64,000 nt of DNA from Planococcus halocryophilus (GCF_001687585.2 NZ_CP016537.2:2142001-2206000); one strand, 5' to 3'; positions 27,682 to 39,855 are shown, numbered from the stretch's first letter. A program made the numbers and translations. The notes: generated by a model from the sequence alone, not told the origin.

Positions 27682-28809
27682 TTATTCTTTATCTTCGTAA
27701 AAATCAAAGTCATCCAGTTCTTCACCAGATTCTACTAATTCGATGCTAGAATTCTCGTTTGGATAAATCCCAAGTTCACGTGCATCTGTTTCACTCTTAA
27801 TGTCGATTTTCCAGCCTGTTAATTTTGCTGCTAAACGAGCATTTTGTCCACGTTTACCGATAGCAAGAGATAGTTGATAATCAGGCACAACAACAGTTGT
27901 CGATTTTGCTTCTTCGTTTACTTGTACATCTAATACTTTAGATGGGCTAAGTGCATTAGCTACAAATACAACTGGTTCTTCTGACCATTCTACGATATCA
28001 ATTTTTTCTCCGCTTAACTCGTTAACGATTGTTTGAACACGGCCACCTTTAGATCCAACACATGAACCTACTGGATCGATATCATCGCGATGAGCAAAAA
28101 CCGAGATTTTTGAGCGGTCTCCTGCTTCACGTGCGATTGACTTGATCTCAACAATGCCATCATAAATTTCAGGCACTTCGTTTTCGAATAAACGGCGCAG
28201 TAGTCCTGGATGTGTGCGTGAAACAAACACTTGTGGTCCGCGTGTCGTGCGTTCTACTTTAGTGATGTAGACTTTAATGCGATCATGTGGTTTGTAATGT
28301 TCATTTGGCATTTGTTCTGTCTGAGGAAGCACAGCCTCAACTTTGCCAAGTCCAACGTATAAATTGCGAGCGTCCATGCGTTCGACAATACCATTAACGA
28401 TATCATCTGCGCGATCAACAAACTCTTCAAAGATCAAGCCACGTTCAGCTTCACGTACGCGCTGAGTCACAACTTGTTTTGCTGTTTGAGCCGCAATACG
28501 ACCGAAGTTACGAGGTGTTACTTCTTCCTCTACTACATCTCCAAGTTCATATGCAGGGTTGATGACTTTTGCATCTTCCAACGAAATGTGAAGACGCTCA
28601 TCTTCAACTTCCTCTACAACATCTTTACGAGAATACACTAGCATCGTTCCCGTGTTTAAATTTAAATCCACACGAACATTTTGTGCTTGGTTAAAATTTC
28701 GTTTGTATGCTGTTACTAAAGCTGCTTCAATCGCTTCAATTAAAACTTCACGCGAAATTCCTTTTTGTTTTTCCAATACTTCAAAAGCATCCAATAACTC
28801 ACTGCTCAT
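27682..28809 (-). CDS. nusA: Transcription termination/antitermination protein NusA
   Basis: A 375-residue factor with an N-terminal RNA polymerase-binding domain, an S1 domain (residues about 130-200), and two KH domains ([15 protein letters not shown] and [14 protein letters not shown]), without the acidic C-terminal repeats of E. coli NusA, as in other Firmicutes. The ATG at 28809 follows GGGAGTG; an upstream ATG eight codons earlier is poorly placed. It follows rimP and is likely controlled by the leader hairpin at 29354-29375. Confidence 0.96.
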   Translation of the reverse strand: MSSELLDAFEVLEKQKGISREVLIEAIEAALVTAYKRNFNQAQNVRVDLNLNTGTMLVYSRKDVVEEVEDERLHISLEDAKVINPAYELGDVVEEEVTPRNFGRIAAQTAKQVVTQRVREAERGLIFEEFVDRADDIVNGIVERMDARNLYVGLGKVEAVLPQTEQMPNEHYKPHDRIKVYITKVERTTRGPQVFVSRTHPGLLRRLFENEVPEIYDGIVEIKSIAREAGDRSKISVFAHRDDIDPVGSCVGSKGGRVQTIVNELSGEKIDIVEWSEEPVVFVANALSPSKVLDVQVNEEAKSTTVVVPDYQLSLAIGKRGQNARLAAKLTGWKIDIKSETDARELGIYPNENSSIELVESGEELDDFDFYEDKE

Positions 28810-28829
28810 TTTATTCACTCCCAGGTTCT

Positions 28830-29315
28830 TCAATCAGGTTTTACAGAAAAATCAATGGCCAAACGGATAACTGCAATTTTGTTTTTTGCAATGCTGATTA
28901 TTTTTCTGCGTGTTTTGATTTTAATTTCAATTTCTACTTGTTCATCATCGAAAGATTTCAAATAACCTTCAAACTCTTTTGCATCTTCAACAGGTTCATA
29001 CGTCTTGATGTAAATGAATTTACCGATCGCTTTTTCAAAATCTTTTTCTTTCTTCAACGGACGTTCTGCTCCTGGAGATGAAACTTCCAAGAAATAGTTT
29101 TGTTCAATTGGATCTAATTCATCCAAAATCCCACTTAGTTTTTCACTTACTAAAGCACATTGTTCAATATCAATTGGTGCTTCTGGATTGTCTACAAACA
29201 CTCGTAAAAACCAATCGCGGCCTTCTTTTAAAAATTCCACGTCCACAAGTTCTAGTCCTAGTTCACTCGTAATTGGTTGTGCTATCTGCTCGATTTGTTC
29301 TGTGATTTTGCTCAT
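28830..29315 (-). CDS. rimP: Ribosome maturation factor RimP
   Basis: A 161-residue 30S assembly factor, first gene of the rimP-nusA-rnpM-rplGA-infB-ylxP-rbfA operon. The N-terminal [19 protein letters not shown] and [13 protein letters not shown] segments are family signatures; the C-terminal half is an SH3-like domain. The ATG follows GGGAGG. The longer upstream region is an untranslated leader of about 87 bases carrying a terminator hairpin. Confidence 0.95.
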   Translation of the reverse strand: MSKITEQIEQIAQPITSELGLELVDVEFLKEGRDWFLRVFVDNPEAPIDIEQCALVSEKLSGILDELDPIEQNYFLEVSSPGAERPLKKEKDFEKAIGKFIYIKTYEPVEDAKEFEGYLKSFDDEQVEIEIKIKTRRKIISIAKNKIAVIRLAIDFSVKPD

Positions 29316-29353
29316 ACATGCCTCCCGCTATTTTTTCGCCATAACAAACAGAA

Positions 29354-29375
29354 AAGAGCGGGAGAACCCACTCTT
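29354..29375 (-). terminator. Leader hairpin/attenuator before rimP-nusA
   Basis: AAGAGTGGG pairs with CCCGCTCTT around a four-base loop, then TTTTCTG. Because a good promoter lies between polC and this hairpin, it is in the rimP leader and can act as an attenuator as well as stopping polC readthrough. The interrupted T tract fits a NusA-stimulated terminator. Confidence 0.65.
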
Positions 29376-29408
29376 CTGCGACAGAGCTATTCAGTAAATG
29401 TTACTACA

Positions 29409-29437
29409 ATAATACCATAAACCGCGCCATGGTGCAA
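29409..29437 (-). promoter_or_regulatory. Predicted sigma-A promoter of the rimP-nusA operon
   Basis: TTGCAC (29432-29437) and TATTAT (29409-29414), 17-base spacer, starting four bases after the polC stop. Predicted transcription start near 29402. Confidence 0.65.
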
Positions 29438-29441
29438 CTGA

Positions 29442-32400
29442 CTAGAACAGTGACAGCTGATTCGCATCTGGCATACCTTCTAAGCACCCGTGATCATCCA
29501 TGTATTCGATGATTGTTTTTGAAACACGACCACGTTGTTGCAGATCTTCTTTCGATAAAAATTCTCCATGCTCCCGTGCAGCTACGATTGATTTCGCTGC
29601 ATTAGTTCCTAATCCTGGGATAGCATTAAACGGCGGAATCAAACTCTTTCCTTCAATAATAAATTGATCAGCAGAAGATTTATATAAATCTACTTTCTGG
29701 AAAGTATAGCCCCGCTCTACCATTTCAAGCGTTAGTTCCATAACCGTTAATAAGTTTTTCTCTTTGGTTGAAGCTTCTAGACCTTTGGAATTGATGTCGT
29801 CAATTACTGAACGAATCGATTGCGACCCTTTGGACATTGCATTGACATCAAAATCTTCAGCCCGAACGGTAAAGTATGCTGCGTAATAAAGAATCGGGAA
29901 ATGAACTTTGAAATAAGCAATACGAACAGCCATTAATACATAGGCAGCCGCATGGGCTTTCGGGAACATGTACTTAATCTTTTTACAAGATTCGATATAC
30001 CAGTTTGGTACACCTTCTTTTTTCATCGCTTCTTCAAATTCAGGTGTTAAGCCTTTCCCTTTTCGAACGGATTCCATAATTTTAAATGCTAGTGAAGACT
30101 CTAATCCTTGATAAATCAAGTAAACCATAATGTCATCTCGACAACCAATTACATCTGACAGCTGACAAGTACCATTTTGAATCAATTCCTGCGCGTTACT
30201 TAACCAAACATCCGTCCCGTGAGACAGTCCCGAAATCTGAACCAGCTCCGAAAACGTATTCGGCTTTGTTTCTTCAAGCATTTGACGGACAAAACGCGTA
30301 CCAAACTCAGGAATACCTAGTGTACCGGTCTTGCAGCCAATTTGTTCTTTCGTTACGCCAAGCGTTTCCGGTCCGGCGAAAATCTTCATGACTTCCGGAT
30401 CGTCGGTAGGGATGGTTTTCGGGTCTATTCCAGATAAATCTTGCAGCATACGAATTACTGTCGGATCATCATGTCCGAGAATATCCAGTTTTAATAAATT
30501 ATCGTGAATCGAATGGAAGTCAAAATGAGTCGTCTTCCATTCGGAATCCTGTGCATCTGCAGGGAATTGAATCGGCGAGAAATCATAAATGTCCATATAA
30601 TCTGGAACAACAATAATTCCCCCTGGGTGCTGACCAGTGCTCCGTTTAACGCCTGAACAACCTTGCACAAGTCGATCGATTTCTGCGCCACGAATTGTCA
30701 TATCTCGGTCGTTTGCATAGCCACGGACATAACCATAAGCCGTCTTTTCTGCAACTGTCCCAATCGTTCCGGCACGGAAAACATTACCTTCACCAAATAA
30801 CTCTTTTGTATAGTTGTGAGCTTTGGACTGATACTCACCACTAAAGTTTAAATCGATATCGGGAACTTTATCTCCTTTAAATCCTAAAAACGTTTCAAAC
30901 GGAATATCTTGACCTTCTTTTTGATACGGAATATCACAGTCTGGACAGTTTTTATCTTTCAAATCAAATCCTGAACTGACTGACCCATCATCAAAAAACT
31001 CAGATTTTTTGCATTTTCTACAAATATAATGCGGCGGCAACGGGTTTACTTCTGTGATTTCAGTTAATGTCGCAACTAAAGAAGACCCAACCGAACCACG
31101 CGAACCAACTAAGTAGCCGTCATCTAACGATTTTTTAACAAGTTTGTGTGAAATCAAGTAAATAACCGCAAATCCGTGACCGATAATGGATTTAAGTTCT
31201 TTTTCAATCCGCGCTTCTACAATTTCAGGTAACGGTAAGCCATAAATTTGTCGAGCCATATTATAGCTAAGCTCCCGGACTTCCTCATCAGCGCCTTCAA
31301 TTTTCGGTGTATATAGTTCATCTTTGATCGGTTTCACGACATCAATCATGTCAGAAATTTTCAAAGAATTGGCTACCACAAGTTCATGTGCCGTTTCACT
31401 GCCAAGAAAATCAAACGCGTCTAGCATTTCATTTGTTGTTCTAAAATGTACTTTTGGCAATTTCGTACGGTTCAATGGATTCGCGCCACCTTGAGATCCA
31501 ATTAATACTTGACGGAAAATGGCATCTGTCTCATCAAGGTAATGAACATTGCCAGTCGCCACTAACGGAATCTCTAATTTGCGACTAATTTTTACGAGTT
31601 TGCGGATAATGTCTTCTAAATTCCATTCATCTCGAATCATTTCTCGTTCGATTAAATGTGAATAAACTTCTTTCGGATGAACTTCTAAATAATCATAAAA
31701 TTGAGCAGTCTTTTCGACTTCTTCCATCGATTTTTGCATAACTGCTTCAAATACTTCGCCTTTATCGCACCCTGAACCTACTAGCAGTCCTTTTCGATGC
31801 TTTTGCAATAATGAACGTGGAATACGCGGCACTCGGTAGAAATAATTGATATGCGAAGCAGATACCAGTTTAAAAAGGTTTTTCAATCCTTCGTCGTTTT
31901 GCGCGAGCAGTGTACAGTGAGTCGGACGCGATCGTTTATACGCATCGCCACTACCTACATAATCATTTAATTGATCGTGATACAAAATGCCTTTTTGATC
32001 AGCTTCTTTTAAAAGATGTGTCAGCAAATACGAAGTAGCTTCTGTATCGTAGATGGCTCTGTGATGCTGTGTTAGCTCAATACCAAACTTTTTAGCTAAT
32101 GTATTTAGACGATGATTTTTCAATTCAGGGTGAAGCATACGCGCTAATTCTAAGGTATCGATTGTAGCATGTACGGTATCAATGCCGTATTTTTTGTAGC
32201 AAACATACAAGAAGCCCATATCAAATGATGCGTTATGAGCAACCATAATATGGTCTCCTGCCCAGTCATGGTATTTGCGAATAACTTCTTCCACTTCCGG
32301 TGCATTCTTCACCATGTCATCCGTAATCCCAGTTAAATCAATAGTCGTCGATGACAATTCATGATGCGGGTTTGCAAAACTTTCGAACTTATCGATGATT

Positions 32401-33749
32401 TGACCGCCTTTAATCTTTACAGCAGCTAGCTCAATGATGGTATCGTAAACAGCTGATAAACCTGTGGTTTCTAAGTCAAACACCACGAAGGTTTCTTCTT
32501 CTAATAGTGCATGGCGCTCTTCATACGCAATCGGTACACCATCATCTACTAAATTCGCTTCTAATCCAAAAATTGCTTTAATGCCATGTTTTTTACTGGC
32601 TGCGTAAGCATCCGGAAATGATTGCACACCAGCATGATCGGTAATGGCGATAGCAGGATGACCCCATTTGGCGGCTTGACTTACTAAAGAATCAACAGAC
32701 GAAACAGCGTCCATTTGACTCATTGGTGTGTGCAAATGCAATTCAACACGTTTTTCTTCAGCCGTATCTCGTCGAAGTTCTGGTTTGATTTCCACCATAT
32801 CTTGCGCCATCATGACCAAATCTCGAACAAAAGTATCCGTTTGAATCGAGCCACGTGCTTTTAGCCACATGCCTTTTTTCGCATTGGCCATTAATTCAGC
32901 ATCTTCTTTATCACGCGAGAACATTTTCACAAGAATCGAATCGGTATAATCGGTTATTTTAACCGTTAATAATGAACGTCCGCTTCGTAGTTCACGAACT
33001 TCAGCATCAAAGACATAACCTTCGATAGTCACTCGGCGCTCTTCATCAACAATAGATTTAATATCAACGATATTTTCATCCGGTTTGATCGCAGAACCCA
33101 TTTGGAATGGTCCTGAAGGAGCTCCATTTTCTTTCTGGCTGGTTTCTCGCTTTTTCATATCCGACAATGCTTTTTTCGCCATTTCTTCTTCTTCGCGCAA
33201 ACGTTCTGCCATGAAAGCTGCATGAGCGGCTTCTTGATTTTCGTCTGATAGTTGGAAATCAATGGCTACGTGTGGAAATCCAAACTGACGGTAAACTCCC
33301 GCTAATTTATCACTGTATTTTGATTTTAATGCCATCATTTCGTGTTCATGACTGCATTGTAATAATAATTTATTGCCGTTCCAGACTGGAGCTTGCGACA
33401 ATAACCGCTCACGTAGTGGCGGTGCCATGTCTGCCAATTCTTCAACAGCGTACTTCCAATAAGATAATACTAAGTTTTCCTGTGCCGTTTCTTGTGCCGT
33501 TTCAATGTTTAATTGAACTCGAGCAATTGGAGAAAATGTGCTATATAGACGTTCTTTTAATAATAAATACAAGTCAATCGGCAAGATATTCTTCAATTTC
33601 ACAATAAATTTCCACGATCGCTCTTTTTTATGGACGGTCATCCGTGTCAATTCAGCCTCTTCGAAAAAGGGCATGTGTACATCGTCCGTTAGTTCGAGAT
33701 GCTGAAGCAGCAATTTGAATCGCATCTTAGAGTCTTGCTCGTTTGTCAT
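29442..33749 (-). CDS. polC: DNA polymerase III PolC
   Basis: A 1435-residue Gram-positive replicative polymerase. In order: N-terminal domain, OB fold, PHP domain from about residue 335 ([16 protein letters not shown]), an inserted DnaQ-like 3'-5' exonuclease from about 420 ([10 protein letters not shown]), a four-Cys zinc site near 910-945 (CRKC...CPDC), and the polymerase core with PDIDLNF near 965. Full length with all catalytic motifs. The ATG at 33749 follows AAGGGGA; an ATG five codons earlier is at the ribosome site. It lies alone between proS and the rimP operon. Confidence 0.98.
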   Translation of the reverse strand: MTNEQDSKMRFKLLLQHLELTDDVHMPFFEEAELTRMTVHKKERSWKFIVKLKNILPIDLYLLLKERLYSTFSPIARVQLNIETAQETAQENLVLSYWKYAVEELADMAPPLRERLLSQAPVWNGNKLLLQCSHEHEMMALKSKYSDKLAGVYRQFGFPHVAIDFQLSDENQEAAHAAFMAERLREEEEMAKKALSDMKKRETSQKENGAPSGPFQMGSAIKPDENIVDIKSIVDEERRVTIEGYVFDAEVRELRSGRSLLTVKITDYTDSILVKMFSRDKEDAELMANAKKGMWLKARGSIQTDTFVRDLVMMAQDMVEIKPELRRDTAEEKRVELHLHTPMSQMDAVSSVDSLVSQAAKWGHPAIAITDHAGVQSFPDAYAASKKHGIKAIFGLEANLVDDGVPIAYEERHALLEEETFVVFDLETTGLSAVYDTIIELAAVKIKGGQIIDKFESFANPHHELSSTTIDLTGITDDMVKNAPEVEEVIRKYHDWAGDHIMVAHNASFDMGFLYVCYKKYGIDTVHATIDTLELARMLHPELKNHRLNTLAKKFGIELTQHHRAIYDTEATSYLLTHLLKEADQKGILYHDQLNDYVGSGDAYKRSRPTHCTLLAQNDEGLKNLFKLVSASHINYFYRVPRIPRSLLQKHRKGLLVGSGCDKGEVFEAVMQKSMEEVEKTAQFYDYLEVHPKEVYSHLIEREMIRDEWNLEDIIRKLVKISRKLEIPLVATGNVHYLDETDAIFRQVLIGSQGGANPLNRTKLPKVHFRTTNEMLDAFDFLGSETAHELVVANSLKISDMIDVVKPIKDELYTPKIEGADEEVRELSYNMARQIYGLPLPEIVEARIEKELKSIIGHGFAVIYLISHKLVKKSLDDGYLVGSRGSVGSSLVATLTEITEVNPLPPHYICRKCKKSEFFDDGSVSSGFDLKDKNCPDCDIPYQKEGQDIPFETFLGFKGDKVPDIDLNFSGEYQSKAHNYTKELFGEGNVFRAGTIGTVAEKTAYGYVRGYANDRDMTIRGAEIDRLVQGCSGVKRSTGQHPGGIIVVPDYMDIYDFSPIQFPADAQDSEWKTTHFDFHSIHDNLLKLDILGHDDPTVIRMLQDLSGIDPKTIPTDDPEVMKIFAGPETLGVTKEQIGCKTGTLGIPEFGTRFVRQMLEETKPNTFSELVQISGLSHGTDVWLSNAQELIQNGTCQLSDVIGCRDDIMVYLIYQGLESSLAFKIMESVRKGKGLTPEFEEAMKKEGVPNWYIESCKKIKYMFPKAHAAAYVLMAVRIAYFKVHFPILYYAAYFTVRAEDFDVNAMSKGSQSIRSVIDDINSKGLEASTKEKNLLTVMELTLEMVERGYTFQKVDLYKSSADQFIIEGKSLIPPFNAIPGLGTNAAKSIVAAREHGEFLSKEDLQQRGRVSKTIIEYMDDHGCLEGMPDANQLSLF

Positions 33750-33828
33750 AATTATCCCCTTCATGGTAGTGATTTAAGAAAAGTGCTAGCTTAAGTTCTT
33801 TCAGGATCTTCTGAAGCAGGCAGAAAAA

Positions 33829-33858
33829 GAAAGGAAAGTACATAATGTACTTTCCTTT
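33829..33858 (-). terminator. Terminator after proS
   Basis: GAAAGGAAAGTACAT and its complement form a nearly perfect 14-base stem with almost no loop, followed by TTTCTTTTTC on the minus strand. Confidence 0.78.
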
Positions 33859-33878
33859 CATCATATCAGATTTCGTTA

Positions 33879-35582
33879 TTATTTTTTAAAAAACTGCTGT
33901 ATTTTCTCAAGTACTTCGTCACGCGTCCATTCAAATGTTTCACCTGTACGACGTATTTTAACTTCTAAAATGCCTTCTGCAGCTTTTTTACCAATTGTGA
34001 TACGGATTGGTAATCCGATCAAGTCTGCATCTGCAAATTTCACACCCGCCCGTTCTTTGCGGTCATCAAGTAATACTTCGTAACGGTTTTCTTTTAATAA
34101 CGAATACAGTTCTTCGCCAAGCTCACGCTGCGTGTCGTCTTTAACATTAACCGGTACTAAATGAACTTCATAAGGAGCAACAACATCTGGCCATGTAAAA
34201 CCATTTTCGTCTTGGAATTGTTCTGCAACTGCAGCCAGCACACGCGATACACCGATTCCGTAACATCCCATAATATAAGGCATCGATTTGCCTTGATCGT
34301 TTAAGAACGTACCTTTTAACGGAATACTGTATGTTGTGCCCAATTTGAAAATGTGACCTACTTCAATGCCTTTAGCAAATTGAATTGTTCCTTGTCCGTC
34401 TGGAGAGGCATCTCCTTCTTGGATAAAGCGTAAGTCGTGGAAAGCAGGAACTGTAAAATCTTTTCCTGGTGTAACATTTTTATAATGATAGCCGCTTTCG
34501 TTAGCTCCAGCAATTCCATTAACGATGTTTTCCACTGCGTGATCAGCAAATAAACGAATATCCGCAGGTAAATTTACAGGACCAAGTGAACCAATATCAC
34601 AACTTAATAATTGCTGTACGTCTTCAGCTGTTGCCATCTCAATAATTTTAGCGCCTGTTGCGTGCTTCACTTTAACGTCGTTGACTTCATGATCACCTCT
34701 TGCTAAAACGATGACCAATTCATCATCCGCTTTAAAGACCATTGTTTTAATACACTTATCAGCAGTCGTTTCAAAAAACTCTGCAACATCTGTAATCGTA
34801 TTCTTGCCTGGAGTTGCAACTTTTTCCATCGTTTCAGGAGTTTCGTCTGAAACTGGATAATTTACGTTAACTGCAGCCATTTCGATATTCGCTGCATATG
34901 AAGAAGTGTCCGAATAAGCAATTGTATCTTCGCCAATTTCCGACAACACCATAAACTCATGGTTGTCTTTTCCACCAATCGCACCTGAATCCGCAATAAC
35001 TGCGCGGAAATTTAGTCCAAGACGTGTAAAGATATTCGTATATGCTTGCATCATTACGTCATACGTTTCATCTAAACTTTCAGTCGTCGCATGGAACGAA
35101 TAAGCATCTTTCATTAAGAATTCACGGCCACGTAACAAGCCAAAGCGGGGACGTTTTTCATCTCTAAATTTCGATTGAATTTGGAACAAATTCAAAGGTA
35201 ATTTTTTGTAAGATTTAATCTCATCACGCAATAAGCTCGTAATGACTTCTTCATGAGTTGCACCTAGTGCAAATTCACGATCATTGCGATCTTTCAAACG
35301 CATCAATTCGTCGCCATAAGAATACCAACGACCAGATTCTTGCCATAATTCAGCTTGTTGAAGTGCAGGCATGAAGATTTCGACGCTATTAGCAGCTTCC
35401 ATTTCTTCGCGAATCACGGTTTCAACTTTTTGAAGTACACGTTTGCCAAGTGGTAAAAACGAGTAAATACCACTCGTGTTTTGACGGATAAAGCCTGCGC
35501 GTAATAATAACTGATGCGATCTTACTTCTGCATCGGCTGGAGTTTCGCGTAAAGTCGGGATAAACGTTGCTGTTTGTTTCAT
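33879..35582 (-). CDS. proS: Prolyl-tRNA synthetase
   Basis: A 567-residue class II aminoacyl-tRNA synthetase of the bacterial type. Motif 2 lies at [21 protein letters not shown] (quoted in part here: [12 protein letters not shown]), motif 3 at [13 protein letters not shown], and an editing/insertion domain lies between, as expected for the long bacterial form; the anticodon-binding domain is C-terminal. The ATG at 35582 follows GAGGTG, itself an in-frame GTG four codons upstream. No T-box leader is visible upstream. Terminators on both sides make it a separate unit. Confidence 0.97.
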   Translation of the reverse strand: MKQTATFIPTLRETPADAEVRSHQLLLRAGFIRQNTSGIYSFLPLGKRVLQKVETVIREEMEAANSVEIFMPALQQAELWQESGRWYSYGDELMRLKDRNDREFALGATHEEVITSLLRDEIKSYKKLPLNLFQIQSKFRDEKRPRFGLLRGREFLMKDAYSFHATTESLDETYDVMMQAYTNIFTRLGLNFRAVIADSGAIGGKDNHEFMVLSEIGEDTIAYSDTSSYAANIEMAAVNVNYPVSDETPETMEKVATPGKNTITDVAEFFETTADKCIKTMVFKADDELVIVLARGDHEVNDVKVKHATGAKIIEMATAEDVQQLLSCDIGSLGPVNLPADIRLFADHAVENIVNGIAGANESGYHYKNVTPGKDFTVPAFHDLRFIQEGDASPDGQGTIQFAKGIEVGHIFKLGTTYSIPLKGTFLNDQGKSMPYIMGCYGIGVSRVLAAVAEQFQDENGFTWPDVVAPYEVHLVPVNVKDDTQRELGEELYSLLKENRYEVLLDDRKERAGVKFADADLIGLPIRITIGKKAAEGILEVKIRRTGETFEWTRDEVLEKIQQFFKK

Positions 35583-35636
35583 TCCAGAATACACCTCAAC
35601 TGACTATAAAATTTTTAGTAAAGTATTAAAAGTTCA

Positions 35637-35660
35637 GGACAGGCAATAAATCGCCTGTCC
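35637..35660 (-). terminator. Hairpin between rseP and proS
   Basis: GGACAGGC pairs with GCCTGTCC, extended to nine or ten bases, 20 bases after the rseP stop. The following tract is T-rich but interrupted, so termination may be partial. Confidence 0.55.
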
Positions 35661-35681
35661 ACTGTTGCTCAATTGCTTATT

Positions 35682-36941
35682 TTAAAAGAAATATTTTTGA
35701 ATATCATTCCAAGTGACAACGAGCATGAGTAGCATAAGTAGCATAATCCCGACAAAATGGACCATTCCTTCTTTTTGCCGATCTACCGGTTTGCCACGTA
35801 ATGCTTCAACGATAAAGAACATTAAACGTCCACCATCAAGTGCTGGTAATGGAAGCAAGTTCATAATACCAAGATTGATACTCAACATACCAGCCCAGCT
35901 CATCAACGTGAAGAAACCATATTTGGCAACTTCTTCAGTCGTTTTGTAAATCCCTACAGGACCTGACAAGGCATCAATTGTAAATTGCCCTGTTACAAGC
36001 ATTCCTAATAGACGGAATATTTCTTTGAACCAAAAGATGGTTCGTTCAGCACCATATGCGAATGAACCAAGAAAATCTTTTTCCATCGGGCTTTGGTATA
36101 GAACACCAATAACACCAACCTCTTCAGCAGATTGCTCTGCAACTTCAGGAGTAATGGTAAAGTCTAACGGCTCACCGTCGCGTTCTACTTCAAAAGCTAG
36201 CGGATTTCCCGCATTGTTTTGAACAGATTCAACTAACTCGTCCCATGTAGCAATTGCATCTCCTTCGATTGAGGTTACCAAATCACCATTTTGCATTCCC
36301 GCTTCAGCTGCCGGACTTTCTTCTGTCACTTCAGTTATCACAGGTTCAAAAGTAGGGATGCCTTGCATCATGCCAAGTGCTGTAAAAATAAGAAACGCTA
36401 AAATGAAATTGAAAAGCGGACCTGCAAAAATCGTCATAAATCGCTTGCCTACTGTTTTCGAATCAAATTGTCGATCATATGGAGCTAAAATAATTTCTCT
36501 GCCATTTTCCTCGACAACAGCGTCACGTGCTACATCAATACGCATTAATTTTTCTTCTTCGTCATAACCTTTAATCCAAAGCTCTTTTTCCAAATCTGCT
36601 TCTTCTACTTCTAAAAACAGAATTTCAGGATAAACATTCTTTTGATTCATGATTATTTTTTTAGCTAATCCTTCTTTGTTCAATAAAATACCGATGCGAT
36701 GGCCTGCCTGAATATGGATGGTGTCCATATCTTCGCCTGCCATGCGCACATAGCCGCCTATTGGCAACAACCGTAATGTGTAAAGCGTTTCTCCTTTGGT
36801 AATGCCCAAAATTTTCGGACCCATCCCAATTGCAAATTCACGAACTAAAATGCCCGCCCGTTTTGCGAAAAGAAAATGACCAAATTCATGGAAAAATACT
36901 AAAGCACCGAAAATTATTATAAACGAGATAACCGTTTCCAT
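35682..36941 (-). CDS. rseP: Site-2 zinc metalloprotease RseP/RasP
   Basis: A 419-residue intramembrane protease. HEFGH is at residues 18-22 in the first membrane helix, a PDZ domain occupies about 185-265 (EESPAAEAGMQNGDLV), and the second zinc ligand lies in LLPLPALDGGRL before the last helices. It cleaves anti-sigma factors and leftover signal peptides in relatives. It follows dxr in the uppS-cdsA-dxr-rseP run and precedes a hairpin, so it probably ends that transcript. Confidence 0.95.
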   Translation of the reverse strand: METVISFIIIFGALVFFHEFGHFLFAKRAGILVREFAIGMGPKILGITKGETLYTLRLLPIGGYVRMAGEDMDTIHIQAGHRIGILLNKEGLAKKIIMNQKNVYPEILFLEVEEADLEKELWIKGYDEEEKLMRIDVARDAVVEENGREIILAPYDRQFDSKTVGKRFMTIFAGPLFNFILAFLIFTALGMMQGIPTFEPVITEVTEESPAAEAGMQNGDLVTSIEGDAIATWDELVESVQNNAGNPLAFEVERDGEPLDFTITPEVAEQSAEEVGVIGVLYQSPMEKDFLGSFAYGAERTIFWFKEIFRLLGMLVTGQFTIDALSGPVGIYKTTEEVAKYGFFTLMSWAGMLSINLGIMNLLPLPALDGGRLMFFIVEALRGKPVDRQKEGMVHFVGIMLLMLLMLVVTWNDIQKYFF

Positions 36942-36983
36942 TTTGAACCCACCTTTATAAACTTATTCGGTTTTGATCTTTAG

Positions 36984-38129
36984 TTATTTTAGCATTTTTT
37001 TAACGAATTTTCTTGTTTCAGCATCTACATGCAAAATCGTTTCTAAATCTGGATTAGCTAAAACTTCATGTTGATCCATTGCACGTTCAATCATTTCCTC
37101 AATTTGCAAAAACGTAATTTCTTCATTAAGGAATAATGCTACGGCTTGTTCGTTCGCAGCATTTAATACTGTCGTCATGGTTCCACCTGCATTTCCAGCA
37201 TCAAATGCCAATTGCAATGCACGGAAGCGTTTATAGTCCATTTCTTTGAAATTCAATTGACCAATTTCTGCTAAGTTTAGTCGTTTTGCCTCAGGACGCG
37301 GAAAGCGATCCGGATAAGACAAAGCATATTGAATCGGTACACGCATATCCGGAGTGCCAAGTTGCGCCATAACGCTTGTATCTTGGAATTCGACCATCGA
37401 ATGAATAATACTTTCTCGGTGAAGTACAACATCAATATCCGCATATGCAAAATCAAATAGCACATGAGCTTCGATGACTTCTAATCCTTTGTTGACCATA
37501 GTGGCTGAATCAATCGTAATTTTCGACCCCATCGACCAGTTTGGGTGATTTAATGCATCTTGAACAGAGACGTTTTTCAATTGTTCACGTGTTAAATCAC
37601 GGAAGCTACCACCAGAGGCCGTTAAGATTAATCGACTGGCTTGCTCTTTCTTTTCGCCGTTTAACGCTTGAAAAAGTGCCGAGTGTTCACTGTCAACCGG
37701 CAATATATCTGCACCATAATCTCTAGCGCTATCCATAACTAAATGACCTGCTGTTACGAGCGTTTCTTTATTTGCAATAGCGATGGTCCGGCCAAGCTTG
37801 ATTGCTTCTAATGTAGGCTCGAGACCAACACTACCAAGTACTGCATTGACAAGGACATCCGCATCGTAAACAGCGATTTCGATCAGACCTTTGGCACCGC
37901 TCACAAACGACACACTCGGGTATTCAGCTGCTAGTGTTTTTGCGTCTTCTGGTTGTTGAATACAAACAATTTCAGGTTTGAATTCCGCGATCAGTTTACG
38001 TGTAATGTCCATGTTTTTTCCAGCAGCAAATCCAACTAAAGTAAATTCATGCGGATGTTCTCGGATAATGTCAGCTGTTTGCACACCAATCGACCCTGTA
38101 GCACCCAGCAAAATAATTTTCTTAACCAT
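36984..38129 (-). CDS. dxr: 1-deoxy-D-xylulose 5-phosphate reductoisomerase
   Basis: A 381-residue NADPH enzyme making 2-C-methyl-D-erythritol 4-phosphate in the non-mevalonate isoprenoid pathway. The nucleotide loop is GATGSIG (9-15); substrate/metal residues lie around [11 protein letters not shown] and TASGGSF. With uppS and cdsA next to it, the run links isoprenoid supply, undecaprenyl diphosphate and phospholipid synthesis. Start ATG follows GAGAGGAAATTG. Confidence 0.96.
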   Translation of the reverse strand: MVKKIILLGATGSIGVQTADIIREHPHEFTLVGFAAGKNMDITRKLIAEFKPEIVCIQQPEDAKTLAAEYPSVSFVSGAKGLIEIAVYDADVLVNAVLGSVGLEPTLEAIKLGRTIAIANKETLVTAGHLVMDSARDYGADILPVDSEHSALFQALNGEKKEQASRLILTASGGSFRDLTREQLKNVSVQDALNHPNWSMGSKITIDSATMVNKGLEVIEAHVLFDFAYADIDVVLHRESIIHSMVEFQDTSVMAQLGTPDMRVPIQYALSYPDRFPRPEAKRLNLAEIGQLNFKEMDYKRFRALQLAFDAGNAGGTMTTVLNAANEQAVALFLNEEITFLQIEEMIERAMDQHEVLANPDLETILHVDAETRKFVKKMLK

Positions 38130-38145
38130 TCAGCAATTTCCTCTC

Positions 38146-38937
38146 TTAGATGAAATGTAAAAAGTGAAGCAAAGGCATCACAAACAAAATACTATCAAAG
38201 CGATCCAATATTCCGCCGTGTCCTGGTAAAATCGTTCCTGAGTCTTTCACGTTAAAATGTCTCTTCAACGCAGATTCTACTAAATCACCCATTTGACCAA
38301 AAACAGAGGCAATTATAGTCACTACTACGATTAATATAACGGAATGGTTTAATGGGATAAAATAATTAAAGATCAATGCAATTCCAATCGCCCAAATAAT
38401 TCCACCAACAAATCCTTCAACCGTTTTATTTGGCGAAATTTCCGGCCACAGTTTCCGCTTGCCGATTTTACGTCCTGTAAAATAAGCGCCTGAATCAGTA
38501 AACCAGACAATTAACAAAGCAAATATTAGGTAACTAAGGCTTGCTTCACGCGTTTCGATAAAGTAAAAGAAGCCAATACCTACATATAAAGTACCCATAA
38601 TAGCAAATGCTGCATCATCAAAAGTAAAACTGTTTTTCACAATTACTGTATGTATCAAAAGTAAAATGACGGCTAAAAAGGCAAATTCAATTTTTTCGTA
38701 GCCAGTCCATTCAAACACTTGCTGCGCCCATTGAGTAGGAAGCATAAATGCATATAATGCAATCAGAGAAATAAGGCCAGGAATACTCCGTAAGCTCCGG
38801 CCTTTCATTTTTAAAAGTTCTTGCAAGGCTATAGTTCCTAACATATACACAAGTAAAATAAACGGAATACCACCATAAATAACAAAAGGGATGAAAAAAG
38901 CCGCTGCGATAACACCTGTTATGATCCGTTGTTTCAT
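38146..38937 (-). CDS. cdsA: Phosphatidate cytidylyltransferase
   Basis: A 263-residue polytopic membrane enzyme forming CDP-diacylglycerol from phosphatidate and CTP. About seven hydrophobic helices, with the conserved segments FTDSGAYFTGRKIGKRKLW and ISPNKTVEGFVGG, and the C-terminal signature FGQMGDLVESALKRHFNVKD (SALKRHFNVKDSG). Its product feeds pgsA elsewhere in the window. The start overlaps the uppS stop by four bases (ATGA). Confidence 0.95.
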   Translation of the reverse strand: MKQRIITGVIAAAFFIPFVIYGGIPFILLVYMLGTIALQELLKMKGRSLRSIPGLISLIALYAFMLPTQWAQQVFEWTGYEKIEFAFLAVILLLIHTVIVKNSFTFDDAAFAIMGTLYVGIGFFYFIETREASLSYLIFALLIVWFTDSGAYFTGRKIGKRKLWPEISPNKTVEGFVGGIIWAIGIALIFNYFIPLNHSVILIVVVTIIASVFGQMGDLVESALKRHFNVKDSGTILPGHGGILDRFDSILFVMPLLHFLHFI

Positions 38938-39725
38938 TTCACTTCGTCCCCTTTCAACCCTCCATACCGACGATTACGATTTTGGTAAATTTGAATCGCT
39001 TCAAGTAAGGAATCTTCATTAAAATCGGGCCACAAGGTTTCCGTAAACCAAAACTCGGTATAAGCCAATTGCCAAAGCATGAAATTACTTAAACGCACTT
39101 CACCACTTGTACGAATCAATAAATCAGGTTCAGGCAAGCCTTTTGTCATTAGCCCTCCTGTAATGAGGTCTTCGTTTATGTCGTCAAGCGTTAACGTGCC
39201 TTCAGCTACTTGTGCTGCAATGTCTTTAACTGCATCAACAATTTCTGCGCGACTTCCATAATTTAATGCGAAATTTAATATAAGTCCTGTATTATTTTTT
39301 GTCGCTTCTTTTGCCTTATTTATAGCTTTAAGTGTATGCGTTGGCAAATTCTCATGGTACCCCATCATTTCTACGCGCACATTTTCTTTTACTAACTCGG
39401 GCAGAAAGGTCGTTAAGAACTCTTCAGGCAAACGCATCAAAAAATCCACTTCAATTTTTGGACGTTTCCAGTTTTCTGTGGAAAATGCATACAAAGTTAA
39501 TACACTTACCCCTAGTTCGTTGGCAAGCTTTGTCACTTTGCGAACTGTCTTCATTCCTTCATGATGCCCAGCAACTCTTGGCAATGAACGTTTTTTTGCC
39601 CAACGGCCATTTCCGTCCATAATGATTGCAATATGCGCTGGAACTTCTTCATTTGGAATCAAAACTGAGCGATCTTTATTTTCCATGACCACATCAGTAT
39701 TTCTTTTTAATAGTTTATTAAACAT
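38934..39725 (-). CDS. uppS: Undecaprenyl diphosphate synthase
   Basis: A 263-residue cis-prenyltransferase making the C55 lipid carrier for cell-wall synthesis. The catalytic Asp is D37 in MDGNGRWAKKR, and LYAFSTENWKRP plus the C-terminal RTSGEVRLSNFMLWQ are the family motifs. The N-terminus is about 14 residues longer than some homologues, but GGTGGAGG sits seven bases before the ATG at 39725. First gene of uppS-cdsA-dxr-rseP, following the frr terminator. Confidence 0.96.
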   Translation of the reverse strand: MFNKLLKRNTDVVMENKDRSVLIPNEEVPAHIAIIMDGNGRWAKKRSLPRVAGHHEGMKTVRKVTKLANELGVSVLTLYAFSTENWKRPKIEVDFLMRLPEEFLTTFLPELVKENVRVEMMGYHENLPTHTLKAINKAKEATKNNTGLILNFALNYGSRAEIVDAVKDIAAQVAEGTLTLDDINEDLITGGLMTKGLPEPDLLIRTSGEVRLSNFMLWQLAYTEFWFTETLWPDFNEDSLLEAIQIYQNRNRRYGGLKGDEVK

Positions 39726-39832
39726 AGTTAATCCTCCACCTATTACAAATCGGCATGTCTATTGCTTATCATATCAAAAAAAATAGCATTGTGCGCTTCT
39801 TTCAGAATAGAGCTATAATTTTTGGCATGAAA

Positions 39833-39855
39833 AAGCGTCCTGTTTAACAGGACGC
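39833..39855 (-). terminator. Terminator after frr
   Basis: AGCGTCCTGTT pairs with AACAGGACGCT with a one-base loop, followed by TTTTTC on the minus strand. Confidence 0.85.

Noticed and set aside
33750..33878. T-box or other riboswitch near proS/polC
   Set aside because: No T-box consensus or aptamer-like fold is visible; the region holds only the proS terminator and unremarkable sequence.
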